NCBI GenBank assembly: GCA_033807775.1 | Contig: CM066321.1 | Coordinates: 234,600,350-234,664,349 of the forward strand | Source of the DNA: Saussurea involucrata | Lineage: Eukaryota > Streptophyta > Magnoliopsida > Asterales > Asteraceae | Reading direction: 5' to 3' | Length of the DNA: 64,000 nucleotides | Shown here: piece after piece, positions 19,104-30,425 of the stretch | Layout of the letters: each line of letters begins with the position of its first letter | Position numbering within the stretch: position 1 is the first letter of the stretch | Notes under the pieces: generated by a model | The model's input: only the letters and a program-made list of their open reading frames with translations | Database searches by the model: none | Told to the model about the DNA's origin: nothing | Made by a program: the position numbers and the translations under genes

Positions 19104-20664
19104 TACCTTATAAAGCATATCCAACAAAAGTTTTAAAGACAACATATAAAGAATGAAGTACTACACCTTTAAGCATAAAAGTCTTAAAAGTCTTAAAAAC
19201 AACTGATAAAGCTTATGGTACTACCTTTTTAAGCATCATTTTTTAAAATCATATTGTACAACTACTCCGTTCTCCTTTTCCTATTCTCGATGACGTTGCC
19301 GCTTCATCAGGTCCAGAGAAAAATAATTCACTCTCTGCCGACTCAAGCTCCCAATGTGGCTCCCCAATACTACTCGACTTTCCATCTCTTGCTTTCTATT
19401 CAAAATCGTCAACAATAAGTGTGTCGAAATTAAGTTTTTGGATTAGTAGGAAAAGTGGGATTGTGGTTTACTATTGACGTGGTAGGTTTTTCTTTAATGG
19501 AGTCCCTGTAAAAACAATCGCACCTCTCTTTTTCTGCCATTCACGCATCGGCGCTGCTCCTCTTCTCCGTAATCGCACCTCTCAGGTTTCTACTTTCATT
19601 TAGTTTGTTTGTTGTTCTTAATTTATCTAGGGCTTTTTTTAAACTTCGTTGGTTTATTATTTGTGTTGGAATTTGAGGGATGGAGTTATTGGGGCTCATT
19701 CGGATTAAATTTTGAACTGATAGACAACCCTAGGTTAATCTCCCCATCGGCCCATTCTTTGTTGAGTGTTGGGAAGGGTAATCTGTTATATACTATTTTG
19801 TTCGAACACATTGTAAAAGAACCTTTTTCACCTTGACTGTATCATCATAGATTTAAGGCGAAAATCCTATTGAATGGTTTTTGTTTGACAGTGAAACCGG
19901 GATTTGGTGGGCACATTTGATTATGTTTTCAGATCTGGACGTCCTATTCTAAGATTCTTTATTTGTAGAATTTGCTTTGTTGACCGTTCGTTTTCGAGAT
20001 TTGTTGAAAAGTTTCAATAATTTTCATTCTTTTGATATGTTGTTTCTCCTCTTTTGATATGTGGTCGTTCATAACACATAACCTGCTCTTTTGATATGTG
20101 GTCCTTCTATTTGATTTTTTTTCTTGTTGCATGATAGGTTTGTAACAGAGTTGTTCTGATTTAGGTTTCAATTAAAAGAGCTTTGTTTTTCATTTATTTC
20201 GATTAACAGAGATTTAGGTATAGTTGTTCGATTAACATTTATTTCGATTATCAAGAGCACTCTCGATTGTTTCTTCTTTACCTGGAAGAAACAAGTTTTT
20301 GTATTGCAGCAGATTTAGGTAACAAATTTTTGTATTGATTGATTTTTCCTCACTTGGAACTTATTGTTAATTTTGTATTTCAGCAACAACAACAATAAGA
20401 GTAAGACTTTTTCTTGAGCATATACATTATTTATGACCAGATCGTAGAGACTGCAGCCTTGCACACGACATCTTCTGGTATATCTTCTGGTTTTTCATGT
20501 TTCTTTTTTCTTGTGGCATTGAGACTGTATCATGTCTTCACTTAAGACATCGTACCTTCATTAGCTGCTAAATGCTTGAGTGAATGAAATGTAGGTGACT
20601 GGAAGCACCAATATGTATTAAAGCTTCTTAGTATTAGCATCGTTCTTTTTGGTGTGTGTGGGGA
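19103..20664. other. Non-coding DNA, transcript-like composition but no ORF
   Basis: Contains a stretch with the look of a plant 5' UTR and first intron (CTCTTCTCCGTAATCGCACCTCTCAG|GTTTCT near 19565-19590) and later TAG-rich intron-like DNA. No recognisable protein on either strand; the longest frame near 19609-19836 has no motif. Could be decayed gene flank or captured UTR. Confidence 0.3.
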
Positions 20665-20673
20665 TTCATTAGA

Positions 20674-20955
20674 GGGAATTTAATTAAAATACCCAAAGTT
20701 TGACTTTGACTTGCAGAAATACCTAAAATGGCTCCCCACTTTGCAGAAATACCCAATCCGCGATGGGGTCCGCGATCGCAGACTGGGCCCGCGATTTGGC
20801 TCACGGTGGTCCGAATTTTCACTTTTGGCCCCTCCCCTCGATGGGGGCCGCGATTTGGAGCCAAAAAATTGCAGTTTTGGTCCATCTAGTTTATAGGCTA
20901 TCATTTTATGTATTTAGGGTTTTTAAGGTGTTTTTGCATGTTTTTACTATTTTTT
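20674..20955 (+). repeat. Left terminal inverted repeat of the MULE
   Basis: Matches the reverse complement of 33612-33937 over most of its length: ACCCAAAGTTTGACTTTGAC, GCAGAAATACC, CCGCGATGGGG, CTCGATGGGGGCCGCGATTT and TTTTGCATGTTTTTACT. The right copy holds about 40 extra bases of repeated CGCGATGGGG/GCGATTTGGT units. Confidence 0.85.
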
Positions 20956-21032
20956 TCACACGTATTGTCTTAGTTGTTTCAGGTATTTCTTTAAAGTAAT
21001 ATAGAAATTAATTAATGTATTTAATATAGAAA

Positions 21033-21576
21033 AATGGGTTCGGAGAAGGATCAGAGAACAGCAACGCCATTTTCCCCGGTGAAGAAGTCTTTTCTCAGCT
21101 CCGGTCGTCCTTCTTCGCGACGGAGTTCCAACGTGTAGAAAAACTGATGGTCGAGCACGAAGAACATTCCAAGTAGAAGTACGCTGAGTTGGAAACGAAG
21201 ACCAAATCACTCGAGAAGGAGAAAGATTTTTTCTTTTCGCAAAATCTCAAGTTGAAGGAGGAGTTGCAGAAGAAACAAAAGGAAAATCTGGAGTATTCCG
21301 ATCAGATCAAGGTTTTGAATGGTAAAGATGATGAACTGAAGAAGAAACAAAGTTAGATCGATGAAATGAAAAAGGTGAATGGTGAGTACTAGAGAAGAGG
21401 GGCTGAATTTAGGGTTTATAAGAAGTTTTTTCTAGATTTGGGTGGTAGAGTTTCGAATTTAGAGAAAGCAGGTCAGGAATTAGTGGGTTCGGATGAAACT
21501 CATTTGATCAACAGCCAACAAAAGACTCGTGATGCTGGTATAATTTCTTTCTTATCAATAGATTTGCTATGCTTTA

Positions 21577-21628
<52 letters not shown>

Positions 21629-22042
21629 TGAACTATAAAATTTTCTTGAATTTATTGGGAAGCAAAATACCTTATATGGGTATGTTTCATTTTCAATTTT
21701 ATGTTTTAAATCCATAAGAACATGTCAAAGTCACGGGAAATATTTAAGACTAGATCTTTAAGTTCACTGTTAAAAGGGTTTTCTTGAATATTTTTCTTGG
21801 AATTTATGTGGAGCTTGATCTCAAGTTCAATCTAGATGGAAAACAAAATCCCTTGTATGGGCATGTTTTATTTACAATTGGATGGCTGTGAGTCTGATTC
21901 AGACGACGAGAATGTGGATGAAGCATACAAGTCGATTATTGCTCGAAAGAAGACACAAAAAGAAGTTAAGGAAAAAGAGTAGAAATTAGAGAGTGAAAAT
22001 GTGTATGTAAATGTGAGGTTTTTGTGCAGTTTGTTGTTAAGA
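21033..22042 (+). pseudogene. Coiled-coil protein gene inside the MULE (decayed)
   Basis: ATG 21033 (MGSEKDQ), then after an early frameshift a continuous coiled-coil frame (VEKLMVEHEEHSK, YAELETKTKSLEKEKD, LKLKEELQKKQKEN), a probable intron from about 21539 (G|GTATAA; includes an AT microsatellite), and a second part around 21890-22042 (SDSDDENVDEAYKSIIARKK). All four in-frame stops seen are TAG and fit CAG-to-TAG. Function unknown. It lies tail-to-tail with the transposase gene. It may be an accessory MULE gene or a captured host gene. Confidence 0.55.
21578..21624. repeat. (AT)n microsatellite
   Basis: About 45 bases of alternating TA inside the putative intron of the MULE coiled-coil gene. 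Confidence 0.9.
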
Positions 22043-22229
22043 TAGGTAGGTTTGGGTATTTGAAATATAGAAACCTTGTAACTTGGTTTTATTGAGCTCT
22101 GCATGGTGTAAATATTCACCATTTGTGAAGTGATGAAAATCTTGATTTGTAATATAAGACCAATCCATTGTTAAATCATGTTATATATAAAACAAGAGCA
22201 CTAAGCATACAAGATTTATCGTCACAATC

Positions 22230-24205
22230 AAGGGAAATCAATGTTCAGATCAACGCTATCATATTTTATACTTTCATGTGGTTCAAGCTCCGACGGGCCC
22301 TGCGTGCTACTTCGTTGGCTGACCGAACGTCTACTGTTTGGCACGGTTGAAGGAGCGGGAGTTGGACACTCTCCACGAGTATGTCCTACGCATTGGCACC
22401 GGTACATTGTCACTGTATCGGACCTTCACCATGTGATGTACGTCAATCGTTCTTTCTCGATCTCCCGGCTATGTTCTTAGTGTTTAACGGTGGATAGCAT
22501 GGAGAAAGGGGGTCGGGTGGAGACACCCATGCTTCAGGGGGTCCAGTTGGATTTATTACTTCCTGGTATGTTTCCCGGTAAGTTTCGGACGTGAAGAAAT
22601 TTACAGCCAAGTCGTTGCAATCTCTACGACCCATATATCTTGCAGTAGCGATGGCATGGTCGCACGGTAACCCAGATTTTTACCATTGAAAACCTGAACA
22701 AATATGGTCGGCCATATCTACAATCGCGTCAAGTAGGTTATCACGAACCGGGTACCTCCCATACCCAATTCCGCTTACCCTCCATGCCGACGCCTGTCCC
22801 GCCCTGAGGAGAATTATCTCCTCCGCCTTTGGTGTGAGTCTATTACGCATCTCACCTCCTTTTCGGCGTCGAAGTTGGTACCACTCTTGTTGAAAGGCCC
22901 GGAAGTACTCCATAAGTTGTACAATCGGTAATCTACGCGCAAAATGGGAGAGTGCATTCACCGACTCTGCACTATAGGAGGTCAGAATGTCATACCGTTG
23001 TGCAGGAAAATGGGCCACGAACCACCTCTCCGGTCCAACATCGTCCATAACTTTGGCTGCATCCTTGGCACTAACTCGTAGAACATTCATGTACCGGTCA
23101 AACTCCCGAGCCATATACGCTCTGCATGCCTTCCAGTAGACGGCGTGGTGGGTGGTAATACGTTTGTCCTTGGATTTGGCGTTCATCTCCAAATGTCGAC
23201 AACATAAGGCGTGAGGGGCGTTTGGGTACGTGGCAGAGATTGTGGCGCTTATGGAAGCAGCCCTGTCGGACATAAACACCAACCTTCCGGGTCTCCAATA
23301 GCTTGTCTCATCATGGACAGAAACCAAGTACACTCCTCCACGGTTTCGGACTTGCCTACTCCGAAAGCTATGGGAACGATGGCGTTATTCCCGTCCATAG
23401 CAACCTCCAGGAACATCATACCCAAGTAAGTCCCTTTTAAACGGGCAGCGTCTATTACCAGGACATGACGCAGATTTGCCAGAAATGTGCGGATCTGCAA
23501 AAACGTAGGTGGTTTACCTTTGTAAATGTTACAGTTTATAATGTGTAAACATATGACGTGTTAATATACGTACCGCGGGTCCAAGGGCAACGAAGCACAA
23601 CTCAAAACGTCCATTTGAATCGGTCCTTATCTGGGTGACCGTACCTGGATTCTGCAGCTGCAAATTATATAAATACGTTGGGAGTCGTTCATACGACTCC
23701 TTGAACGTGTCTCTGACCATTAACAGTGTCATGCATCCCGCACGCCAGCCTTGGTAGTAACCAATTGTGATCCCGTACTGCTGGTTTCTATCGTTCACGA
23801 TGTCCTTTGGACGCAATGCCCTGCCAGTATCAAGAAATTTTCCTTTTAGTAATGCACCCAAAGTCCTTTTGTTGGCTTGTTTGTGGTTGGGATTCAGTTG
23901 CGTCCTCGAACAAGTGGGTTCGTCGTGCAACTTTCTAATAAAAACATCCCTCCTTTAGGGCCCACGGACCTCGCGTACATCCTCCAATTACAATTTTCTC
24001 TCGCACATACAACTTCGTATCTGGTTTTGTCGGATCTCGGCGTGTAACTTTTGAAACCCTCTTGTATGAACTTAATTCCAACTTGTGTGGCCAAAACATC
24101 CTTCGAATCAAATATTTGACCTACTTGTATCCTTGAACTAGGGTTATAAGGTGCAAGTTCGTAGGTTTGTGTATGGGTATCCGGGGTTGGAAGAATAGGG
24201 GGCAT
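22230..24205 (-). pseudogene. MULE transposase, central and C-terminal part
   Basis: Minus strand. The MuDR-type N-domain (YEVVCARENCNWRMYA) is followed, after a frameshift near 23920, by TCSRTQLNPNHKQANKRTLG. An intron 23573-23495 (GCG|GTACGT ... TTTTTGCAG, 79 nt) keeps phase. Then the DDE core: VIDAARLKGTYLGMMF (first Asp), FMSDRAAS (second Asp, after a frameshift near 23290), LCCRHLEMN, WFVAHFPAQRYDILTSYSAE (Glu about 22965), then a SWIM finger (GLPCDHA) broken by a TAA, GRSRKND and a knuckle CQCVGHTRGEC. Catalyses cut-and-paste transposition in intact relatives; this copy is dead. Confidence 0.85.
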
Positions 24206-24266
24206 GTCAAAAAATTACAAGGGGTATATTTTTGTAACGTCCCAAAAATTACTAGGGGTATATTTT
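24204..24266. repeat. Duplicated LTR-start motif at the element D junction
   Basis: AAAAATTACAAGGGGTATAT precedes TGTAACGTCCC at 24233, and AAAAATTACTAGGGGTATAT precedes the true LTR start TGTAACGTCCC at 24267. An approximately 34 bp unit containing the LTR terminus is therefore tandemly repeated outside the element. Confidence 0.6.
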
Positions 24267-26396
24267 TGTAACGTCCCAAAAATTACAAGCAAATTTAAAT
24301 TTTTAAATATACAATTCATTTATAACAACTCATTAAATGAATCCCAACGTTTCGTTTGCAAACTCATAATTAATATCTTTATAATAAAAACCAGCGGAAT
24401 AAACGTTTAATTAATAAAACCATAAAACAACCAGCTCTCCTCGCGCGCCAGTGTGTACTTGTCACGCCTTGGAGCCGCTCGGACCTGAAACCACAGTTTA
24501 TTGGGAAAGGGTAAGCACGAAGCTTAGTGAATTCCAACACATGCGCAGATAGGAATTATATACACATCACCCCTATCCGCACATAAGCAACAACATCACA
24601 GTTACATAAAACAAGTAAACATCTACAAGTAATTATGTATCCAACACCTCGGTCCCACCGAATTGTAATGTAACACACTCGTCACACCGAGTTCCCATAA
24701 CGTTCCTTTCCACTTCCTCGGTCCCACCGAATTGTAATGTATCACACTCGTCACACCGAGTTCCCACAACGTTTCTTTCCACTTCCTCGGTCCCACCGAT
24801 TTGTAATGTATCACACTCGTCACACCGAGTTCCCACAACGTTTCTTTCCACTTCCTCGGTCCCACCGAATTGTAATGTAACACACTTATACTAAGCATTC
24901 AAACCAAACAAATATTCACACCACAAACAACTAGTTTACACCACAAAGACAGTAGTACATACAAACTATTATGACATGCATACAACCCCTAACTACACAG
25001 TGAGAGAACTCACCTCGAATGTGCGCCCAGCTTAATAACACAATTCAAGCTTCACAATTACGGTCACTTCCCAGCACCTAAACGCATGTTAAAAATGTGT
25101 CAATACGATACCCGGACCCTATGACACGACACACGCTTAAACCGTCACTAAAACTATTTTCCGATCTCGCCAAACAGGTCAGTTCGGGACCTGTTTCGAC
25201 CCCTCTAAACCCAGAAAATTCCCAATATTATTTCATGACCAGAAAGTACTCTGAGTTAGGGTTCCAAGGACATATTATACGCCTCCTAACGATTTTTCTA
25301 CAATTTACTACGGATTTTACAAAAACACTTTCCGGAACAGCGAAATTCAGCACCTTTCAGTATAAAACGACAAATAGACCCATGCTACGTCCCGAACTGG
25401 GTTTTGCACAAAACACAGAAAAGTTTCTGGACTCAAAAAGGGAACTTTTGACACCGGTTTCACCCCAAACCGAGTTACGAGCAGAAAGTTATGGTTTACA
25501 CAAAACAGTGGCAGATTCCAGAATTTTACACATAAAATGACGAATCACCGAACTTGCGACCACTATTTCGCCCAGTTAGAGACCGAACCAGTTTCTCGCT
25601 AAAACACGGAAAACTTGCTCGACCCTGAACTTGAACCGTGGGCGCCAGTTTCGGCTCAAACGGAGTTACGACGGAAAAGTTATGGTCGCACGAAAACTGG
25701 ACAGCACACTAAAATTTTCATAAAAAGATAACTTTATAAACGGTTCGCGGCTCAAACGATTCGGGGTTTACGCTAAGAGTGCGACCCACTGCCACCGCCC
25801 TCCACCCACAGCCACCGCAGCGGCGGCGTGCGGCGGTGGTGGTCTCGCCGGAAAAACGAAAAGGAAAAGAAAAGAACGAGACTAACGAGAACTACTTACC
25901 TTACGACGGCGTCTCACCACCACAACCAAGCCTCTCACCCTCGACTCCTCCGACGACAGCCGGTGGTGGCGGTCTCCGGCGAAAGCAGTAGCGGCGGCGA
26001 GGGCTGCTGCCGCTGGTCCTTTCCTTTCGTCCCTCTCCTCCTCGCGATCTCTCTCTCTTCGTTTCTTACTATACGGCCGCACCACACCAAAAGAAAAAGA
26101 AAAGGGTTCTAGGATTGTTTTGGTTTGCTTCCTATGCAAGAAAAAGGAGAAACGAGATATCAAAAAAAAGGGGGGTGTTCGGCCTAGAGTGCATGGGCCG
26201 AAACCCATGCCACAAGTTTCCAAGATATGCACTATTAGCCCCTCAACTACACCTCATCTCACAATCTACCTCAAAACGAGACGAAAGCTAACATTTTGGT
26301 CCTTTTTGACACCAAACCACTAACCAAAACAATTAAAGGTAAACATTTTAAATTATTAAAATTAATTAATAAACGTACCGGGACACGGGCTTTACA
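24267..26396 (-). repeat. Left (3') LTR of element D
   Basis: 2130 bp, TG...CA. Contains 3.6 copies of a 69 bp tandem unit (24645-24893; CCTCGGTCCCACCGAATTGT start), a GC-rich purine/pyrimidine tract (25790-26060) and an AT-rich 3' end. Open frames inside (for example 25097-25540) recur in the other LTR only because the LTRs are copies. Confidence 0.9.
24645..24893. repeat. 69 bp tandem repeat in the element D LTR
   Basis: Unit begins CCTCGGTCCCACCGAATTGT and includes CTCGTCACACCGAG. Each unit holds CGG...CCG symmetric pairs. The same array is at 30804-31052 in the other LTR. Confidence 0.9.
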
Positions 26397-26398
26397 AC

Positions 26399-26411
26399 TC
26401 TCCCCCACTTG
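26399..26411 (-). other. PPT of element D
   Basis: CTCTCCCCCACTT on the plus strand is AAGTGGGGGAGAG on the minus strand, next to the left LTR. Confidence 0.75.
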
Positions 26412-26573
26412 GATTAGACTTCGCCCCCGAAGTCTACGTCCGCAAATAATTCTCTCTCATTTGATGATATCCCAAACTCAAACCACTTTCAAGCTCTAAC
26501 CCTTCTAATGGTGCTCACCAATATACCCTACAGGATACCCGACTCCAAAGATTTTCAATAAATTATATCAACA

Positions 26574-26895
26574 AAACATCGACCCCCTGCCGAACATCGG
26601 TCCAACCGATTGCAATAACAAACATCGGCCACCCGCCGAACATCGGTCCAACCGATCACAATAACTAACATCGGCCACCCGCCGAACATCGGTCCAACCG
26701 ATCACAATAACGAACATCGGCCACCCGCCGAACATCGGTCCAACCGATCACAATAACGAACATCGGCCACCCGCCGAACATCGGTCCAACCGTTCACAAT
26801 AACAAACATCGGCCACCCGCCGAACATCGGTCCAACCGATCACAATAACAAACATCGGCCACCCGCCGAACATCGGTCCAACCGATTACAGTAAC
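26574..26895. repeat. 46 bp tandem repeat, seven copies, in element D
   Basis: Unit starts AACATCGGCCACCCGCCGAA and ends CAACCGATCACAATAAC, with a symmetric CGGCC..GCCG and CGGT..ACCG layout. Copies differ by one to a few bases. Lies about 180 bp from the PPT. No protein. Confidence 0.95.
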
Positions 26896-29800
26896 TCAAA
26901 TAAGCGTGGTATTATCCTAGACACTAAGACAAATAGATATCCCCCACTACCAAATCACTAACACACACGTAGATCATTCCACCACAACCATTCATCACAA
27001 GTGATCATTTCAGGGTTACTACTACCATCACCATGATTATCTTAAAATTGGCTACAACTCTCCGATTATACTAAAGGTGTTTGGCTTCAAGCCCAAAAGT
27101 CGACACCTAAATATACCACCTACCTCAAAATGGTGGATGCGCATTTATTCTCTTAATAACAAAGGACATCAATCCCTTAACCGATACTATTCGGCCTACG
27201 GTACTAACGCGCATGGAATACCTACCTTCCACCGTCGACGTATCATCCACACTTGCTCTACGAAGCCAAGTCACATCGTATCGAGGATACACCTTGACGT
27301 CTACCTCCCAGGTAACGCCTCAAGACCCAGCACACCGGAACTACCTCCCAGGTAAGTGTCCACGACTATATCCTCCTAGTACCTACTGGAAAGTCTAGGT
27401 TAAAACACATGAATATCGGGGTCCCACCCCGAGATACCCAACCGACCATTACCAACGACTGACTAACGTGCCTAAGGATCCAAAGCAAACAGCCTACCAA
27501 CAACATGCCTATTCCAGATTGACTCACTCACCCAAACATGTAAATACTCGACGTGCAATGAATGCCAAACGGTGCGACAAAACAATTCATCAACAAGACT
27601 CCACCTCGAGTCATTAAAACCGGGCAATTAGCCCATGACAAACTCCAAATCAAAACCGAGCAAAATACTCCACGCTTGCTAGACCCATAAGTCGGTCAAA
27701 AACACATTTAAATAAAGTTTAAGCAAGCGATACTCTTAATAGCATTAGTCCCAAACTCGACACGAGCTAAACAAAAGGACTCACACCCTTAAAATTCTCA
27801 AAATGACCCATATCACTTATAAACGCACTTCCTAAATGGTTTACAAAATCATTTACAAAATATTCTCAACGTCAAGATTTTTCATTTCAAAAAGACCGTA
27901 AGCAATAAAACTACTATTACCAGGTCGGTAGTTACGCAAAAATGGACACGCTCGTCCCACATATGAAAATCATGTTAAAAATCCTTTCATTGCAGCTTAG
28001 TAAAGCGAAATAAATAATTTATGTGAAAATGAACCTTCACGGTTCTAGTATGAATTGGCTCATGACATGCACTTAAAGTAACCGCTTAACCTTAAACAGG
28101 ATGCGACAAAGGTGTGCACAAAATTTCAAAATCGGTTCCACGACGTTTGACCCCAAAATTTCTCTTTTTAAATCATAAAATGTCGTGGCACAGGGTCCAC
28201 CAACAAATTTTTACGTGCGTCAGTTAGTCATCTAAAACGATGAAACGGTTTACAAATATATTTTTGTTAAAACACAATTGTCTTGCGAAATTTTCAAACT
28301 TAAAGATAGAAATCAATTCGCTTTTATCATTTGCAAATATCGACTAAAACCTCATAAAATCTCTAACTGGGGTAGGCGTGCAAGCTTGTAACACTTCCTT
28401 AAAATTTTCTTGAAATGACACAAAAGCTCCAATTAACTCACACCAAATCTCAAAAGGTGGGGTTCTTTAAATTGATTTCCAAAATTTCCCCAAATGGTCA
28501 CATAAACAAATAAGATATGCACCTCGCAAAATTAAACCCACACGACTCAACATGCCGTAAAACAAAACTCCATGGACCCTAATGAACTCAATGACTCTAA
28601 GTCAATAAAATAGCACCATACATTGTGCCCCCAAAGTCAAATTGCCAAAAGCAAAAACATGAATGAGACGCCAAATTCCCAAAAATCTCTTCCCACGGTA
28701 AAACCATAAAACAACATTGTTTAACCAACTTATTTTAACCAAATCACCCAAATAGTCTTATACAGACACCGTGGGATGTAACTTTCCGTCTCAACTCTAA
28801 CATATGTGGAGGAATTCCAATGTTAAAGTCGCAAACCGTAGTCACTTGCCCAACATTTTAAACACCACAAAACACGGATATCATCATACCCGAAAGAACC
28901 GTTGGAAATAATCAATGATACAATTTTAACAAAGTTTGCAACTCTCGTGATAAAAAAGTTTCATGCACTTTCAAAACCATAATTCGAAATCTTGTGTGTG
29001 TACTAAACATTTCCCAAAATTCCAAAACACCATCCCTAAAAGGATTTGAAACACCAGAAGTAGTTAATGCAATTTTATTTTCAAAATAAACTTCGTGCAT
29101 GACTCAGTCGGCATTCCACGTCTCGACTCATACTCCTCCAAACCTCTCCAATCCACTATCGTCCCTACGATTTGAAACACCAGAAGTAGTTAATCCCTAC
29201 GATTTTTCCTCAAATCCAAGTCGGCTCTATAAGCCTATGGCTCTAGCACAATCTCCCATCTTGGCCCGAAATGATCTGCTTACAACAAATATCATCCTTA
29301 TCGTCACTCCAAGTGACTAATACTATAATCGTCTTTCTATTCCAAAGAATACTAGTTTAGAACCTTCGACACTACCCCAACGATCATCCCATCAAAGCAA
29401 GTCAAGTACACACATGTACCAGTGGATCTACTATAATTGTCTCCCCTCGTGACGGCTATTCAGGGTAGATAATACAACGCGTTATTAGCACATAATAACT
29501 CATACTAACAACACTCACGCTCAACTCCTTGGATTCCTCGTGACTTCCCCGACTCGAGCATTGATCCTGTGCTTCCGGTAGTAGGAGCTCTACTACTACC
29601 TTCCACGCCTATCATCGCTCGTTCCGAGTCCCATCCCGAGGGTCCAAGTAGTTTCACGCCGAAACTATACACATAACATAATTAATCCACACATGCCAGT
29701 TCAAGAACATATCCTAAACAGGCAAACTCATACAACTACTATATATATAAGACCATCGGTCTCCCCGATCAGACAGCCACAATTGTATACATAATAAATC

Positions 29801-30410
29801 ATCGGTCACCCCGATCATACAACAACAATTATATATATAAATAACCATATGCCCGCACCAGCATATATATACATCCACCCTTCCTAGCTCCCTAGGAATT
29901 TCCTCTTATCCCACTACCCTTGCTATTCCCGAATTCCTACTAATTATGACGAGTGACCTCGCGAATACCCGATTATATGCAGTGCGAAATAAATAGACAG
30001 TCGAATACAAGACTCTATCCTAGAACGGTTGGACTCAAACAAGAGCTGCGCAATAGAACTAAATCGAATATTCTAAGGCTATAAATCTCTTACTGCATAC
30101 AACCTAGAGGGCAACCACTTAGTAACCTATCATAATTCGCATAAATTCCTAATAGCAAGTAGTTCAACATACACCATAGTGTTCACAACAGGCAATCTAG
30201 CATGCATACTCTATGATCTAGAAAGCAATAAAACACTAAGTACTGTACCTTTCCCCTTTGGCTCTGGCTGACTGTACACACTGCGCCTCCAATCACCGTT
30301 CTCAACGGAATTTTCCTTCCTTTTATTTTCTAAAAACGATTTTAAAGGAATCTTATAGCCGCAAACTTGAGATCAAACACACCGAGGTGTGTGTGATTCA
30401 CTCAAGCTGT
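26896..30410. other. Non-coding interior of element D
   Basis: 3.5 kb with stops in all frames. Includes GGTCTCCCCGATCA-type short repeats (29755-29825) and a short direct repeat GATTTGAAACACCAGAAGTAGTTAAT at about 29044 and 29170. I see no retroviral motif. The longest minus-strand frame (29100-28912) has no recognisable domain. Confidence 0.6.
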
Positions 30411-30425
30411 GCTCTGATATCAAGT

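Noticed and set aside
19609..19836. 75-codon frame as a small protein gene
   Set aside because: Hydrophobic, low complexity, within intron-like DNA; no support.
24623..24898. Open frames with a 23-residue repeat in both D LTRs
   Set aside because: They are translations of the 69 bp tandem repeat on one strand; no start context or domain.
25097..25540. 147-codon frame present twice (also 31256-31699)
   Set aside because: Duplicated only because the two LTRs are copies; there is no known motif and it lies in LTR sequence.
26574..26895. Regularly spaced repeats resembling a CRISPR array
   Set aside because: The 46 bp units are contiguous with no unique spacers, lie in a plant LTR element, and no cas genes exist.
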